A stretch of DNA of 64,000 nucleotides from Symbiodinium natans (lineage: Eukaryota > Sar > Dinophyceae > Suessiales > Symbiodiniaceae), in the NCBI GenBank assembly GCA_905221605.1, contig CAJNDS010002762.1:191907-255906 (forward strand), given 5' to 3'. Under the pieces are notes generated by a model. It saw only the letters and a program-made list of their open reading frames with translations, did no database searches and was not told the origin of the DNA. Shown here piece after piece: positions 47,501 to 64,000 of the stretch. The position numbers were made by a program, and so were the translations under genes. Position 1 is the stretch's first letter; each line of letters opens with the position of its first letter.

Positions 47501-50153
47501 CACACTGGGACCTTGGCCTTGTAGTTGAAAACTTAACCCCCAAATGCGAGAGAGTGGAAGCCGAAACTACTGCCTGAAGACCGCCCCGCAACTTCGGCGT
47601 TCACGTTTTCTCCGTGAGCTCCCACGGTCGACTTGCTAGGGAACTCATCAAGCATCCACTTCATCCCTTTGATCCTCTTAGCCCCCTCGTATGATTCATT
47701 GGGACAAAAGGCTATGAGTTCCCCCAGGCTTATCGATAAGCGTCTCCACAACAAAGTCGTAGCGACGGCCAACACAAAAGTCTCCATCGAAGGTTCCAAC
47801 TCCACTTCCTCAATTCGTCCACTGCAAAAGCGGGTTGTTCAGTACTTAGACAAGCACCATAGCGCTCCCAGATTCTAGCCTTTGTTATGGGATTGGCTAG
47901 GGTTTGGGGCTTGATTGTTCGTAATTTGGGCATTCCCGGCTCAAGCGCCCGTATTACTCCGAAACACCCATATTTCCCGCCCGTTCGCCCGTCAAATTCC
48001 GTGAAAACAAAACGAAACGCAAACGATCAAAAAACAAACGGTGTGTAGGGGCTCCAGGCAATCATCCTCAATGAGTGCACCTTGCGAGGATCTCCAAGCG
48101 GGAACACGATTTCGACCACCCAATGCGCGTGGGACGTAGAAGGCACGATTTCGAACAACAAAATGCAATCCCTCTAGAATGGTCGCACAGAGCAAAGCCA
48201 TCGACGAGCCCAACAAGCTCATACGTCCTCTGCAGCATGTTCGCAAGACACTAATAGTTCGAACATTATTGAAACAGAAATGCCATTATTCATCTTCATA
48301 TTGTTACTACGGTCAATACGATTACTTGTTTTAATGATGAACATGCTTAACATGCTTAACATGATTAACATGATGATTCACATGATTTATTACTCTGATC
48401 TAATCTGACGAATATGATGAATATGCTACCATGATTGATTACTCTGATTTAGCTGATGAATTTGATGAATATGATAGTAATCCGAGCATCTGATTAATTA
48501 ATACCCCCACATTTAAAGAAATTTTTTTTGGCCGGAAGCCCGCCGGAAGACTACTTTCCATTAGGGTGGATTTCGTATGGGACAAACCCCCCACATTTAA
48601 AGGAATTTTTTTTGGGGGGGTTCAAAAATCTGTCGGCAGGCTTCTTGTTTTGCTTGCGGAGACGCAAAGCTACAGCACCTCAGGGATCTGCAGCCTATTG
48701 TTTTTAATAGAGAATCAATACAGGGCCATGGTCCAACTATTGCGGAACCCTGCATTCCTTATTGTGGGGGGGGGGGGGGGGCCCCCCACCCACTAATCAG
48801 AAGCTCGGATTATGATAATAGTATTCTTACGATTCACATAGCACCAAGGCGGGAGCACCGATTTCACCTGCTGGGACCCTTGGATCCTCACGAAAAGAAA
48901 ACCGAGACGTCAAGCCTGCGCCCCTCGACCGGAGCCCAATTTTAACCAAGGGAAGCGCCGTGCCTATAGGTGAAAGCCGTGTGCGCAACAGCCCCCCAAC
49001 CCTCTTTACCTGGAACATCCGAACCATTTTCAATTTGATGCCGGTGGACTGGTATGATCGAGGTGGAGCAGGCTAGGGGCAAGCTGGCTACACTGGCAGC
49101 TACGCACCGCGTTCAGCAAAGGCGGTCTCAAGTACCTGCGCCCACTGTGATTCAGTGATTTGGGGGATTTCTGAGATCTGGGATGTTCAGGGCCTAAAGG
49201 CTTTCAAATGCGAATCGCATTGAAGTCTGAGCTTGCCGACGAATGGAAAGCGTGACAAGGCAACATGAGCCATCATGAGCCTGACCAGCCTTACCAGGCT
49301 CATTCGCCCCATGCTGCCCGACGGCAGATATGTATCACCAACAACTACAGCGTTGGCATGAGCACGGCAAAGTATACCCCAAGCAGATCACCCACATTCT
49401 TAATACTGTTTACTTCAGACATCATAGTTTTTTAATGTTGATACTGTTTCATTGCATAAAACATAATACTTAAAGACCACATTTCTGAACACCCCCAGCC
49501 CTTTCCCCAGGCCCAGCCTGGAGTGCCCGATCTAAGCGCTGGAAGCCGTCACGCAGCTCACCTCGCGCTGTACGAGGCCGGCTGTTAGGGCTTCAGGGTG
49601 TTGACTGGTTCTTGCAGCTCATACATCCGGTCACTTTACTCTGCTCCAGTATACCAGGTTTCAGGCGCAGGGTCTGGGAATCTTAAATTCGGAGTTTGGG
49701 AGGCCAAATTTCTGCGATGGGAAACAGCCAGGCCGTTGCATTTAGCATATGTCAGTGGCAAAAGTGTACCAGGGTTGCTGTTCGACGGCACTTTTCATCA
49801 ACCCAGGCCGCGCATGTTTCAACTGTGTTCTTTTCAGACAACGGGGAGTGTGAAACCAGCCAGGGTTGGCATGGACGAGAAGACCACACATTGTTGAAGT
49901 ATCCGGAAGGAGGCCAGGGCAAGGGAAAGCATCAGCAGAACAGCTACTCAGCAACTCAAACAAGCCTTGGAAATCAACATCTAGAAACTCGGAACCTCTT
50001 AACCTTCAATTCAAACCCTGAACCCCACGCCGGTGGAAAGTCTGCAAGTGAGCCTTCGCTGATGACAAGCGGTGGGGCGCAGTGCACCTGCTTCATGAGC
50101 TCTTGTGCTACCCACAGGCACTCCTTCTCGAAACACCTCAACCTCAATGATGC
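20483..50153 (-). CDS. Pentatricopeptide-repeat (PPR) protein gene(s), scattered exons
   Basis: PPR proteins are helical-repeat RNA binders that usually act in organelle RNA processing. A dozen short minus-strand stretches carry PPR wording such as SFNAAVM, AFNAAITACEK, ISNACISACAK, VTYNALVTAC and AAFALLDELQDSALVP, nearly all starting right after an AG acceptor. They run over 30 kb with introns full of repeats. Whether they form one gene or several, and whether it is functional, is not shown; start, stop and most joins are unresolved. A doubtful further piece reads VTKNATKALKALSAD at 24838-24888. Confidence 0.45.
20584..20634 (-). CDS. PPR exon, VEVFNVMAVHCC
   Basis: Starts after GAGGCCAG|G. 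Reads VEVFNVMAVHCCSQNPL, comparable to VxxYNxxISAC of PPR helix A. Confidence 0.4.
21825..21920. mobile_element. GCCCAATACCC inverted-repeat element
   Basis: 96 bp with long inverted ends: GCCCAATACCCTTTGATTAA left, and the inverse of GCCCAATACCCCTTAATTAA right, both running on into GGAATAT. AT-rich core. A relative with CCCCTTAATTAGGGAATATA lies at 30700-30772. Confidence 0.65.
22229..22300 (-). CDS. PPR-like exon, RRGTWAAALELL
   Basis: Starts after GATGCAG|G. Reads ARMLQMRRGTWAAALELLG. Helix B of PPR units commonly reads GxWxxALELL. Confidence 0.4.
22769..22870. mobile_element. GGGATGTTCCCC inverted-repeat element, second copy
   Basis: About 102 bp with the same ends and inner CTAACAGTCCTTA / TAAGGACTG segments. 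TGGCCAA flanks both sides (22762-22768, 22871-22877). Confidence 0.8.
23330..23530. repeat. CATA / CTATAT microsatellites
   Basis: ACATACATACAGACAGACAT, then TATCTATATCTATATCT units, then (CA)n. A C-run with a few T follows at 23556-23594. Confidence 0.9.
24676..24720 (-). CDS. Exon-like island after a telomeric array
   Basis: On the minus strand CCCTAAA units run into ATGCAG|G, then AAGDPRGELWTLRLQ follows, ending at CAG|GC. Function unknown; it could extend further as ALLLAEAATG. Confidence 0.35.
26892..27075. repeat. Dispersed repeat, partner of 29651-29852
   Basis: See the partner entry; the two share their ends and several inner blocks but differ in the middle. Confidence 0.7.
27975..28120. 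repeat. AAT/ATG-rich degenerate trinucleotide tract
   Basis: Interrupted ATA, ATC and ATG triplets directly left of the 354-bp transposon. Similar tracts at 25645-25705 and 45386-45450. Confidence 0.85.
28134..28487. mobile_element. 354-bp non-autonomous DNA transposon with 7-bp target duplications
   Basis: Ends are inverted copies of CTACAAGCGGGTAGGTTA (exact over 18 bases, then similar for about 8 more). Directly outside both ends is GGAAGTA (28127-28133 and 28488-28494). Just inside lie several copies of AAGTCACATC/AAGTCGCATC, inverted near the right end. There is no coding capacity, so it would need a transposase from elsewhere. Superfamily unknown. Confidence 0.85.
29043..29590. repeat. 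Tandem duplication, about 226 bp units, 320-bp spacing
   Basis: Copy 1 29043-29268 and copy 2 29364-29590 are nearly identical from GTTGACCTCTGCTTT to GTATTGGCA. A third, decayed start follows at 29586-29650. Confidence 0.85.
29651..29852. repeat. Dispersed repeat, related to 26892-27075
   Basis: Both copies begin GTGGTTGAGTGAGTTG and end GAGTATGGTACA...GTTTACCTTTGC, with GACTGCGCAATG / CACTGCGCAATG and GTTTGGAGCT in between. Confidence 0.7.
29860..30213. repeat. (CCCCAAAA)n block
   Basis: About 350 bp of CCCCAAAA with CCCCAAAG/CCCCAAGC variants in the middle. Long open frames on both strands come only from the repeat. Confidence 0.95.
30700..30772. mobile_element. Relative of the GCCCAATACCC element
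   Basis: Left GGGAATATACCTT and right AGGTATATTCC are inverted; the outer ends are eroded. Confidence 0.4.
31534..31622. mobile_element. TATACTGCCCTTAGAACC element, copy 2
   Basis: About 89 bp from TATACTCCCCTTAG to AAGGGGGTATGG; GAACC lies on both sides (31529-31533, 31623-31627), a possible 5-bp target duplication. Confidence 0.5.
32441..32498 (-). CDS. Exon-like island between telomeric arrays
   Basis: Acceptor GGTGAG|G, GC after GAG. Reads RRLLAGADVLGPAVEAALE, helical and alanine-rich. It is not recognised. CCCTAAA units lie at 32391-32426 and TTTAGGG units at 32524-32606. Confidence 0.35.
32524..32606 (-). repeat. Interstitial telomeric array (TTTAGGG)n, degenerate
   Basis: TTTAGGG units with TTTATAGGG and TCTAGGG variants, opposite in orientation to the units at 32391-32426. 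Confidence 0.95.
33070..33860. other. Likely intron or spacer
   Basis: A short CATATA run at 33418-33440; otherwise no feature seen. Confidence 0.4.
33865..33894 (-). CDS. PPR exon, VTYNALVTAC
   Basis: Begins after GACCAG|G and reads VTYNALVTAC; a GT lies just after the GCC-T of alanine/cysteine. The remaining frame past the cysteine is not PPR-like. Confidence 0.5.
35746..35795 (-). CDS. PPR exon, PELLTISNACISACAK
   Basis: Acceptor ATGCCAG|G; donor AAG|GC, the same donor position as in the exon at 39697. Reads PELLTISNACISACAK. Confidence 0.6.
36785..36950. repeat. Local duplication, about 91-bp spacing
   Basis: CTTCGAGCC..GACCAATGAGAT..TTGCGCAGCC and CTTCGAATCC..GACCAATCAGAT..TTGTGCAGCC. 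Confidence 0.5.
37128..37745. repeat. Degenerate tandem repeat around ATTCCGGTACAGTTGCC
   Basis: At least four copies of ATTC-x-GGTACAGT(C/T)G (37187, 37316, 37627, 37679) alternate with CCTCCTTGGCTTGCTTATT-like segments. Clearest at 37575-37710, unit about 52 bp. Confidence 0.6.
38674..38736 (-). CDS. PPR exon, PDIVSFNAAVM
   Basis: Reads APDIVSFNAAVMTLSWLAES, then GGA and an in-frame TGA. The first half is a standard PPR start. The stop lies after the likely exon end. Confidence 0.55.
39436..39477. repeat. Short AT-rich inverted repeat
   Basis: TTACTAATAATT and AATTATTAGTATT flank a 16-base centre with TAGGGACCCTA. Could be a remnant element. Confidence 0.4.
39697..39738 (-). CDS. PPR exon, DLIAFNAAITACEK
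   Basis: 42 nt, phase 0. Acceptor TTCCTGTGCCAG|G; donor AAG|GC. DLIAFNAAITACEK is a textbook start of a PPR unit. Confidence 0.65.
40061..40381. repeat. Tandem duplication, about 125 bp units, 195-bp spacing
   Basis: GCTGAGCTCTGAACACTCAA through GTGGCAACAGCAGAATGG is present at 40061-40185 and 40256-40381 with few differences. Confidence 0.85.
40528..40700. repeat. Nested palindromes
   Basis: CGTACTCCAAA (left) and TTTGGAGTACG (right) enclose two copies of the near-palindrome ACTTGCGCTTCCG...CGGTAGCACAAG, which enclose CCATCCATAGCACAAGTGCG and its inverse. On single strands this would fold into a branched hairpin. Confidence 0.75.
40748..40868. repeat. Two further copies of the CTTGCGCTT..AAGCACAAG palindrome in tandem
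   Basis: Each unit has a hairpin followed by AGGTGAAAAC and CATTTAGAACGAGGAAT; spacing about 74 bp. Confidence 0.7.
41229..41299 (-). CDS. PPR exon, AAFALLDELQDSALVP
   Basis: 71 nt with clear borders: acceptor GCGCAAG|G and donor CAAAG|GTAAGT. Reads AAFALLDELQDSALVPAVPA and on, the helix-B plus loop part of a PPR unit. Confidence 0.6.
41960..42058 (-). CDS. PPR exon, GATEACAKGHFWEAAEMW
   Basis: Starts exactly after GTAAG|G. Reads ALGATEACAKGHFWEAAEMW within a longer open stretch, matching xALxAxEACAKGxxWEEAxxM of PPR units. Together with the exon at 42244-42359 it brackets a 185-bp intron containing a telomeric array and an inverted-repeat element. Confidence 0.55.
42123..42188. mobile_element. 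GGGATGTTCCCC element, short copy inside a PPR intron
   Basis: 66 bp; both CTTGGGATGTT ends are intact and the middle is mostly deleted. Lies directly beside a CCCTAAA array between two PPR exons. Confidence 0.7.
42244..42359 (-). CDS. PPR exon with a whole repeat unit
   Basis: Starts after CACCGAG|G. Reads FSAAISVRSPDWNFAVLWF, then VSASSLDGAASPVFTCHAL: helix A, a tryptophan-led helix B, the loop, and the start of the next unit 34-35 residues later. It is the most complete PPR unit seen. An open plus-strand frame over the same bases was rejected as a shadow. Confidence 0.55.
42735..42822. mobile_element. AAGGGGATCCTA element, second copy
   Basis: Shares TAAGGGGATCCTATTATTTG and CGTAAGCCCCCAT with the copy at 58945. 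Borders are approximate and no clear flanking duplication is seen. Confidence 0.5.
43766..43861 (+). repeat. Interstitial telomeric array (CCCTAAA)n
   Basis: About 13 nearly perfect units. Confidence 0.97.
45380..46090. repeat. C-rich block framed by AAT-rich and ATT-rich tracts
   Basis: AAT-rich 45386-45450 and ATT-rich 46010-46085 are roughly inverted to each other; between them 45671-45926 is almost only C with scattered A, G and T. Confidence 0.75.
46411..46475 (-). CDS. PPR exon, DITTFSACISAVAKG
   Basis: Begins after GTGCAG and reads PDITTFSACISAVAKGWHLG. PDxxTFxAxISAxAKG is the usual start of a PPR unit. The 3' border is uncertain. Confidence 0.55.
46780..50055. other. Likely intron or spacer
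   Basis: Contains the AT-rich repeats at 48.3-48.6 kb and an AT-rich patch at 49400-49480. No exon identified. Confidence 0.4.
48330..48620. repeat. AT-rich repeats and a 27-base direct repeat
   Basis: CATGATT(T/G)ATTACTCTGAT...GAATATGATGAATATGAT occurs twice at 48379-48475. CCCACATTTAAA-x-GAAATTTTTTTT-like sequence occurs at 48504-48530 and 48587-48617. Confidence 0.7.
50060..50153 (-). CDS. PPR-like exon, ECLWVAQELMKQ helix
   Basis: Reads ASLRLRCFEKECLWVAQELM and on. CFEKxxLWxxAxEL resembles the end of helix A plus helix B of a PPR unit (typically ACEKGxxWxxALELL). Exact exon borders were not resolved. Confidence 0.35.
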
Positions 50154-50159
50154 CACTTG

Positions 50160-52780
50160 AGGTGTCCAAGCCCTCAGCACTCCAAGCTAAACCTGTCAAT
50201 CCCTCCAGCCCTCAAGCGACCCTGCAATGCTTTGTGGGGCGCGGGGGCCAGTTCGGGTAGCCCCACATTAGGGTGACAGGGGTTCCCCGGCAAGCTGCTG
50301 GGAGGGAGGAACCAGGCTCGGCTCGGGGAGGAGCCAGGCTCGGGGCACACTCTCCTCGCTGTTTACGACGTTTTTTCTCGAGCTGGATGACCGACAAAGC
50401 ACCGCATACCCCGACCCGCGCCCGAGCGCCATCAGTGACAACATGTTCCCAGAGCCGCACCTGGGTCGCCCACTGAGCGGACAACTGCGTGTACTCGCAA
50501 GTAGCCAAGAAAGAGTCCCCGTCGCGACTGCTCTTGGATCACCACCTCTGCTCCCACGGGAGTTGGGTTGCGCCGGGGCCGATAAGATGGTGTTCCCAGG
50601 CTGCGACTGCAACGCCTCCACCAGGGACATCCACTTTATGGGCATAGGCTGCGGCGCCAACCTCGACTAGGAATGGGCCTGCACAGCTGGACCAGGACTA
50701 GGGTCCTCCCCATTGCAGCCTCGCAGTCAGACGAGGTTGGCCAGGCGTTCCATGCGCCGAGGACTGTCGACCATGCACCATGTGCACGTCGCAATGCGAC
50801 GGAGCCGGCATTCCGTCGCTGTGATGGAACCTGTGGGCCGTAACAAACCAGGGGTCAGATGTCGGGACACGCAGGTTCTCCACGCCTGGTGTTGGCAGTG
50901 CTGCTGCTGCTGTTGCAGCTCACCTGGTCAGCAGGTCTGCACGCTGCCAGAACTCGAATCCGTTGCGTTGGGGAAAGGGAAGGGCCAACTCACACTGCTG
51001 CCCCATCGGGGACTCTATACCGACTGTACGGAAAGTAATGGCATGAGCAAGGGTCGTGACCTCCACGGGTGGACCGGCCTTCCCGCATTCGCGCTGGTGT
51101 CGCAATGCATTTGTATGGCACTGGTAGATGACCATCAAAAGAAGAGGCCCTCCCTCTACCCCTTCACCCAACCCTGACCAGCCCTTCTTGACCCCCCCCC
51201 CCCACGCTTTGCACTCACGACGCTGCCGAGCTTCCTTCAATACGCTACGCCTGCTGCCTGCTGCCTGCTTGCTTGCCCTTCTGCTCAACCGCCTGGCGCT
51301 TGGCAGAAGCAGTGTTAACTCTTAGATATTTAACTTCGATAATCCCCCTACTGCTACCTGATATGGGAGCCATCCTCTGGTTTGCATATGCAAGTACAGA
51401 TACTTCGCTGCAGGCTTCAGTCGCGGGATTCTCCCGCAGAATTCGCTGAAGGTGGGGAGCTCCAGGGCACTCGGCGAGACTCCGCGGGCTTCTCTGAGGG
51501 TTGGCACTCCGAAATACTCGGCGGGACTCTATACGGGCTTCTCTGAAGCAAGGCACTCTAGGGATACGCAGCAAGACCCTTGTAGACTTTGGGGGTGGGC
51601 ACTCCAGGGACCAGGCTCAGGAGACCGGGCAGGGCGAGGAGGCGAGGAGCATGGTTGACTTAAAACCTACCAGGACCTACCAAGCCCACACCGAGAGCAT
51701 GAAGTGACCACAACGTAGGCGAGTGACCTAGGAAGACCCAACCATAAACACCAGCAGTTGAAAACGCGGTAGCCACACCCCGCAAGCACGAAAGCAACCC
51801 CCCTACTCCCTTCCAAGTGCCACCATGCAAGAAGGCGTGTCCCGGCGGACCTGAGGAGGTCGAAGGAAACCAATCCTTGGCCCAGTCCCCACCCAGTCCC
51901 CACCCAAATTGCGCAAATTGACAGATCGGGTGTTGGCTTTGTTGGCCTGTTGTTGGCTTGTTCTCGTGTTGAAAAGAAGGTCCTGTGTCGGGACTAGATT
52001 CTTGCGGTTTGTCGGGTTTACAGGTTATAGGTGTGTTGGGTTTAAGGTTTAGGGGTGTAGTCAAGGCTGTCAAGATGGTTTGGGGGTTGAGGGTGTTCGA
52101 CGTTTTTTGGGGAAGGGGGTGTTGACGTTCCAACAAACCAGAGGTTCAAAACACACTCCTCTTCTTGGTCCTCGGACCATGTTCTTTCATACATCCTTTC
52201 CAGGCGCGTTGCATTGCAGACTGTTGCAGCTGGGGCCTTCAAAACATTCTGGAGCATCTTGAGGCCGCAACTTCTGCTTGAAGAAATGCTTTAGTGACGC
52301 AGTTTCGGGGCGAAGTTCTGCCCATCCAGATAACTGATCCGAAGCAAAAATTCGCTCCGGCTGCTCTCATGTTGTAATGCCCCAAAACAAGCACGAAGGT
52401 GCCGCAAGGCAGCTTTCGAGGCTAAGCTCTGCCAAGACTCACTTAACGCAGCTAGCCCAGCCCTGAACGACAAACCTTCAAAACCCCTTGCTTGCAGCTG
52501 CCAACGATCCTAAACCCCCAACTTCCAACGTAAACACCGCCAAGCCGCAGCCCATTGTCGTTGAAGGCCTCATGAGATGCAATGTTAAGAGCCGTATATG
52601 TCGTACGGCTTACTTACGAGGTTGGCCTTTGCTTAGCTTAAACGTATTCAGCCGTGAAGATTTCGCTTGAATAAGGCTATGAAATTTGCCTAACCCTGAT
52701 GCCTTATCATGCGAGATGGCAGCATGAGCCGAATGAGCCGAGCACAACGTGCAGTTTTCGCGAAGCGAATGTTTGCTGCC
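50160..52780. other. No supported gene
   Basis: Open minus frames at 50212-50508 (CEYTQLSAQWATQVRLWEHV) and 52291-52473 (LASKAALRHLRACFGALQHE) look coding-like but have no recognised family. Confidence 0.4.
51413..51612. repeat. Degenerate tandem repeat, unit about 50 bp
   Basis: GGCACTCC-x-x-x-x-ACTCGGCG(A/G)GACTC followed by CGGGCTTCTCTGA recurs three to four times. Confidence 0.6.
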
Positions 52781-52791
52781 TGCAGTGTGAG

Positions 52792-53183
52792 GCAGTGCTG
52801 AAACATGTTGTTCGCAAGATGAAGCAAGGCCAGGGTGAACGCTTGCTGTTGCAATCTTCAAGGCTTAGGCTTAGGCGTTAGAGTGTGGTCCTTTTCGGAA
52901 GGAGGGGTGTGAGGAACCGGTCAGGCTCCAGAGAGACGCCTATGTTCTGCAATACACTCAGTGTGCGCTCTTGAAAGCAATGCTGCTGAGCTTGGACCAT
53001 GAACCACGTTCAACCACTGAGGACAAGGAGGTTGCAGAGCAAGCTCTTGCAGCTTGCGCAGCACAAGAACTCAGGCACTTGCTGAGTGCCCTCAGAGAAC
53101 TCCTCGCCAAGCCCCCAGCCACGCCGCGCCAACCCCGCGAATGGCCCGCGAACCCCGTACAAAAAGCCGCGCGTTCGAGATAA
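52792..53183 (+). CDS. Possible plus-strand exons, helical protein
   Basis: Two coding-like stretches: CEAVLKHVVRKMKQGQGERL near 52792-52850, and from about 52932 QRDAYVLQYTQCALLKAMLL continuing with an alanine/leucine-rich helix to TAA at 53181-53183. If real, this gene runs toward the aminotransferase end. No family recognised. Confidence 0.3.
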
Positions 53184-53493
53184 AACCCACCGTCATGGCC
53201 CGGCGTCGCTTTTCGCCCGCGTAGAAAAGCTGCACGTGCGAACTTCTGAGAAGTGAGGCTTTTGTGGCTGCGGGTGCTAGGCTTTGCAAGCCTGGAGCCC
53301 TAAGTATCCCTAACGTGTTTAGAATTGAGGTGAACTCGCCCGCTTCAGATGCAGATTGTGGGGCTTAGAGGCTTTCGAGCCGAAACCCTGAATCAATATC
53401 CCGCGCTTTTGGGGCTTGGGGTTTGAAAGTTTTGTAAGTGTCTGTATCTAGCGTCTAGAGCCCAGAGCTCTGGCTGTGGAATCGAGCCCAAGC

Positions 53494-63003
<9,510 letters not shown>

Positions 63004-63101
63004 CTGCGGAAGGGGACCTCCCCACAACAACATGCTCGCAATCCCAGGCCCGCTTGCACTCCTTAGACTTTCATCGACTTTCAATCTTGTAGAGATTGCC
63101 A

Positions 63102-63278
63102 TTAGAACGGTGCTATTCTCCTGAGGGTCCACGTCGTGAGGTTTCTGGCTATCTTGACAAGGGCTCCTACCAGTAAGACTGTGAGGTGCACCCATTTCGG
63201 CTCTTCCGATGCTAGAATTCTAAAGCCGATGAGCCCGCCCCTCCACACCATGTCAGCATCGTGTGCTTGACTGCGGCC
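63102..63278 (-). CDS. Possible minus-strand exon, hydrophobic end
   Basis: After GGCCGCAG the frame reads QAHDADMVWRGGLIGFRILA and later HLTVLLVGALVKIA, one likely membrane segment, ending at TAA (63102-63104). It lies just upstream of the aminotransferase exons and could be the end of a preceding gene. Not recognised. Confidence 0.25.
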   Translation of the reverse strand, partial: GRSQAHDADMVWRGGLIGFRILASEEPKWVHLTVLLVGALVKIARNLTTWTLRRIAPF

Positions 63279-63625
63279 GCACGCAGCTCGCCATCTGACC
63301 TGACGAAGGCGCAGCAACATGTTCATCCTCCTTCTGTGTAGGTTTGGCGTAGTGGCTTTTAGTGGACTTATCAGGATAGCTGTGGCAAAGGTAAGCTTCA
63401 AGGCCAGCCCACGTTCGATGCCCAGTGCCCTCGGCACAAGGATCTCCGCTTCCAAATGTTTGACCGGATACTGACATCTCAAGCCCTGCTTCGCAAAACA
63501 TGACACGTCCGACATTTTGGTGAACGAGTTAGCCCTAGCCCGAATCAGTCTCAGCCAAGGACCAGGAGGCTTCCCAATGGCGTGCACTGGCGGTGCCAGA
63601 ACTGTTGTCCTCTGACCACAACGCC

Positions 63626-63728
63626 ATGTGTGTGTGTGTGTGTGTGTGTCTCTGTGTGTGTGTGTGTGCGTGTGTGTGTGTCTCTGTGTGTCTCTGTGTG
63701 TGTGTGTGTGTGTGTGTGTGTCTGTGGT

Positions 63729-63765
<37 letters not shown>

Positions 63766-63788
63766 CGTGTGTGTGTGTGGGTGCGTGC

Positions 63789-63878
<90 letters not shown>

Positions 63879-64000
63879 GTGCGCGTGTGCGCGTGTGCGT
63901 GTGTGCGTGTGTGCGTGTGTGCGTTTGCGCGTGTGTGCGTCTGCGCGTGTGTGCGTGTGTGCGTGTGTGCGTGTGTGCGTGTGTGCGTGTGTGCGTGTGT
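63626..64000. repeat. GT-rich microsatellite running off the window
   Basis: GT with GTCT, GTGC and GCGT variants; reaches the last base. Confidence 0.97.

Overview
The window looks like dinoflagellate nuclear DNA, most likely from the Symbiodinium relatives. The evidence is: plant-type telomeric heptamers (CCCTAAA/TTTAGGG) scattered through the interior; pentatricopeptide (PPR) exons of the kind abundant in these algae; very small exons whose introns mostly start with GC (also GT, once GA) and end with AG followed by G; no compact protein-coding genes; and very many microsatellites, G/C homopolymers and short inverted-repeat elements. Species cannot be named from sequence alone.

Right part (about 53.5-63.0 kb, minus strand): I could reassemble most of one gene by hand, a class-III PLP-dependent aminotransferase split into at least 21 exons of 26-93 nt. 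The exon peptides carry the family motifs in the right order, and the reading frame is kept across the joins I could test. One exon after the catalytic lysine, the first exon(s) and the last exon(s) were not found. Its introns hold a short inverted-repeat element flanked by a 10-bp direct repeat, a 0.9-kb GT/GC tract, an AT-rich repeat and a (CAG)n run.

Centre (about 20.5-50.2 kb, minus strand): a dozen or so short stretches read as PPR helices, each next to an AG acceptor. I infer one or more large intron-dominated PPR genes (organelle RNA-binding proteins), but the exons are not fully joined. Between and around them lie telomeric arrays, a 354-bp non-autonomous transposon with perfect 7-bp target duplications, nested palindromes, tandem duplications and a (CCCCAAAA)n block.

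Left part (about 1-20 kb): mostly intergenic or intronic. It has telomeric arrays, a 0.6-kb CA/CAGA microsatellite, copies of a GGGATGTTCCCC element, and a few exon-sized GC-rich islands on the minus strand lying between CCCTAAA and TTTAGGG blocks.

Nearly all credible exons are on the minus strand, as expected for one-directional dinoflagellate gene arrays. Telomeric arrays of two or more intact units occur from 0.1 to 46.8 kb and are absent from the aminotransferase part. No tRNA, rRNA, CRISPR or bacterial-type signals were seen. Exon calls come from reading the sequence by eye and have not been checked against transcripts.
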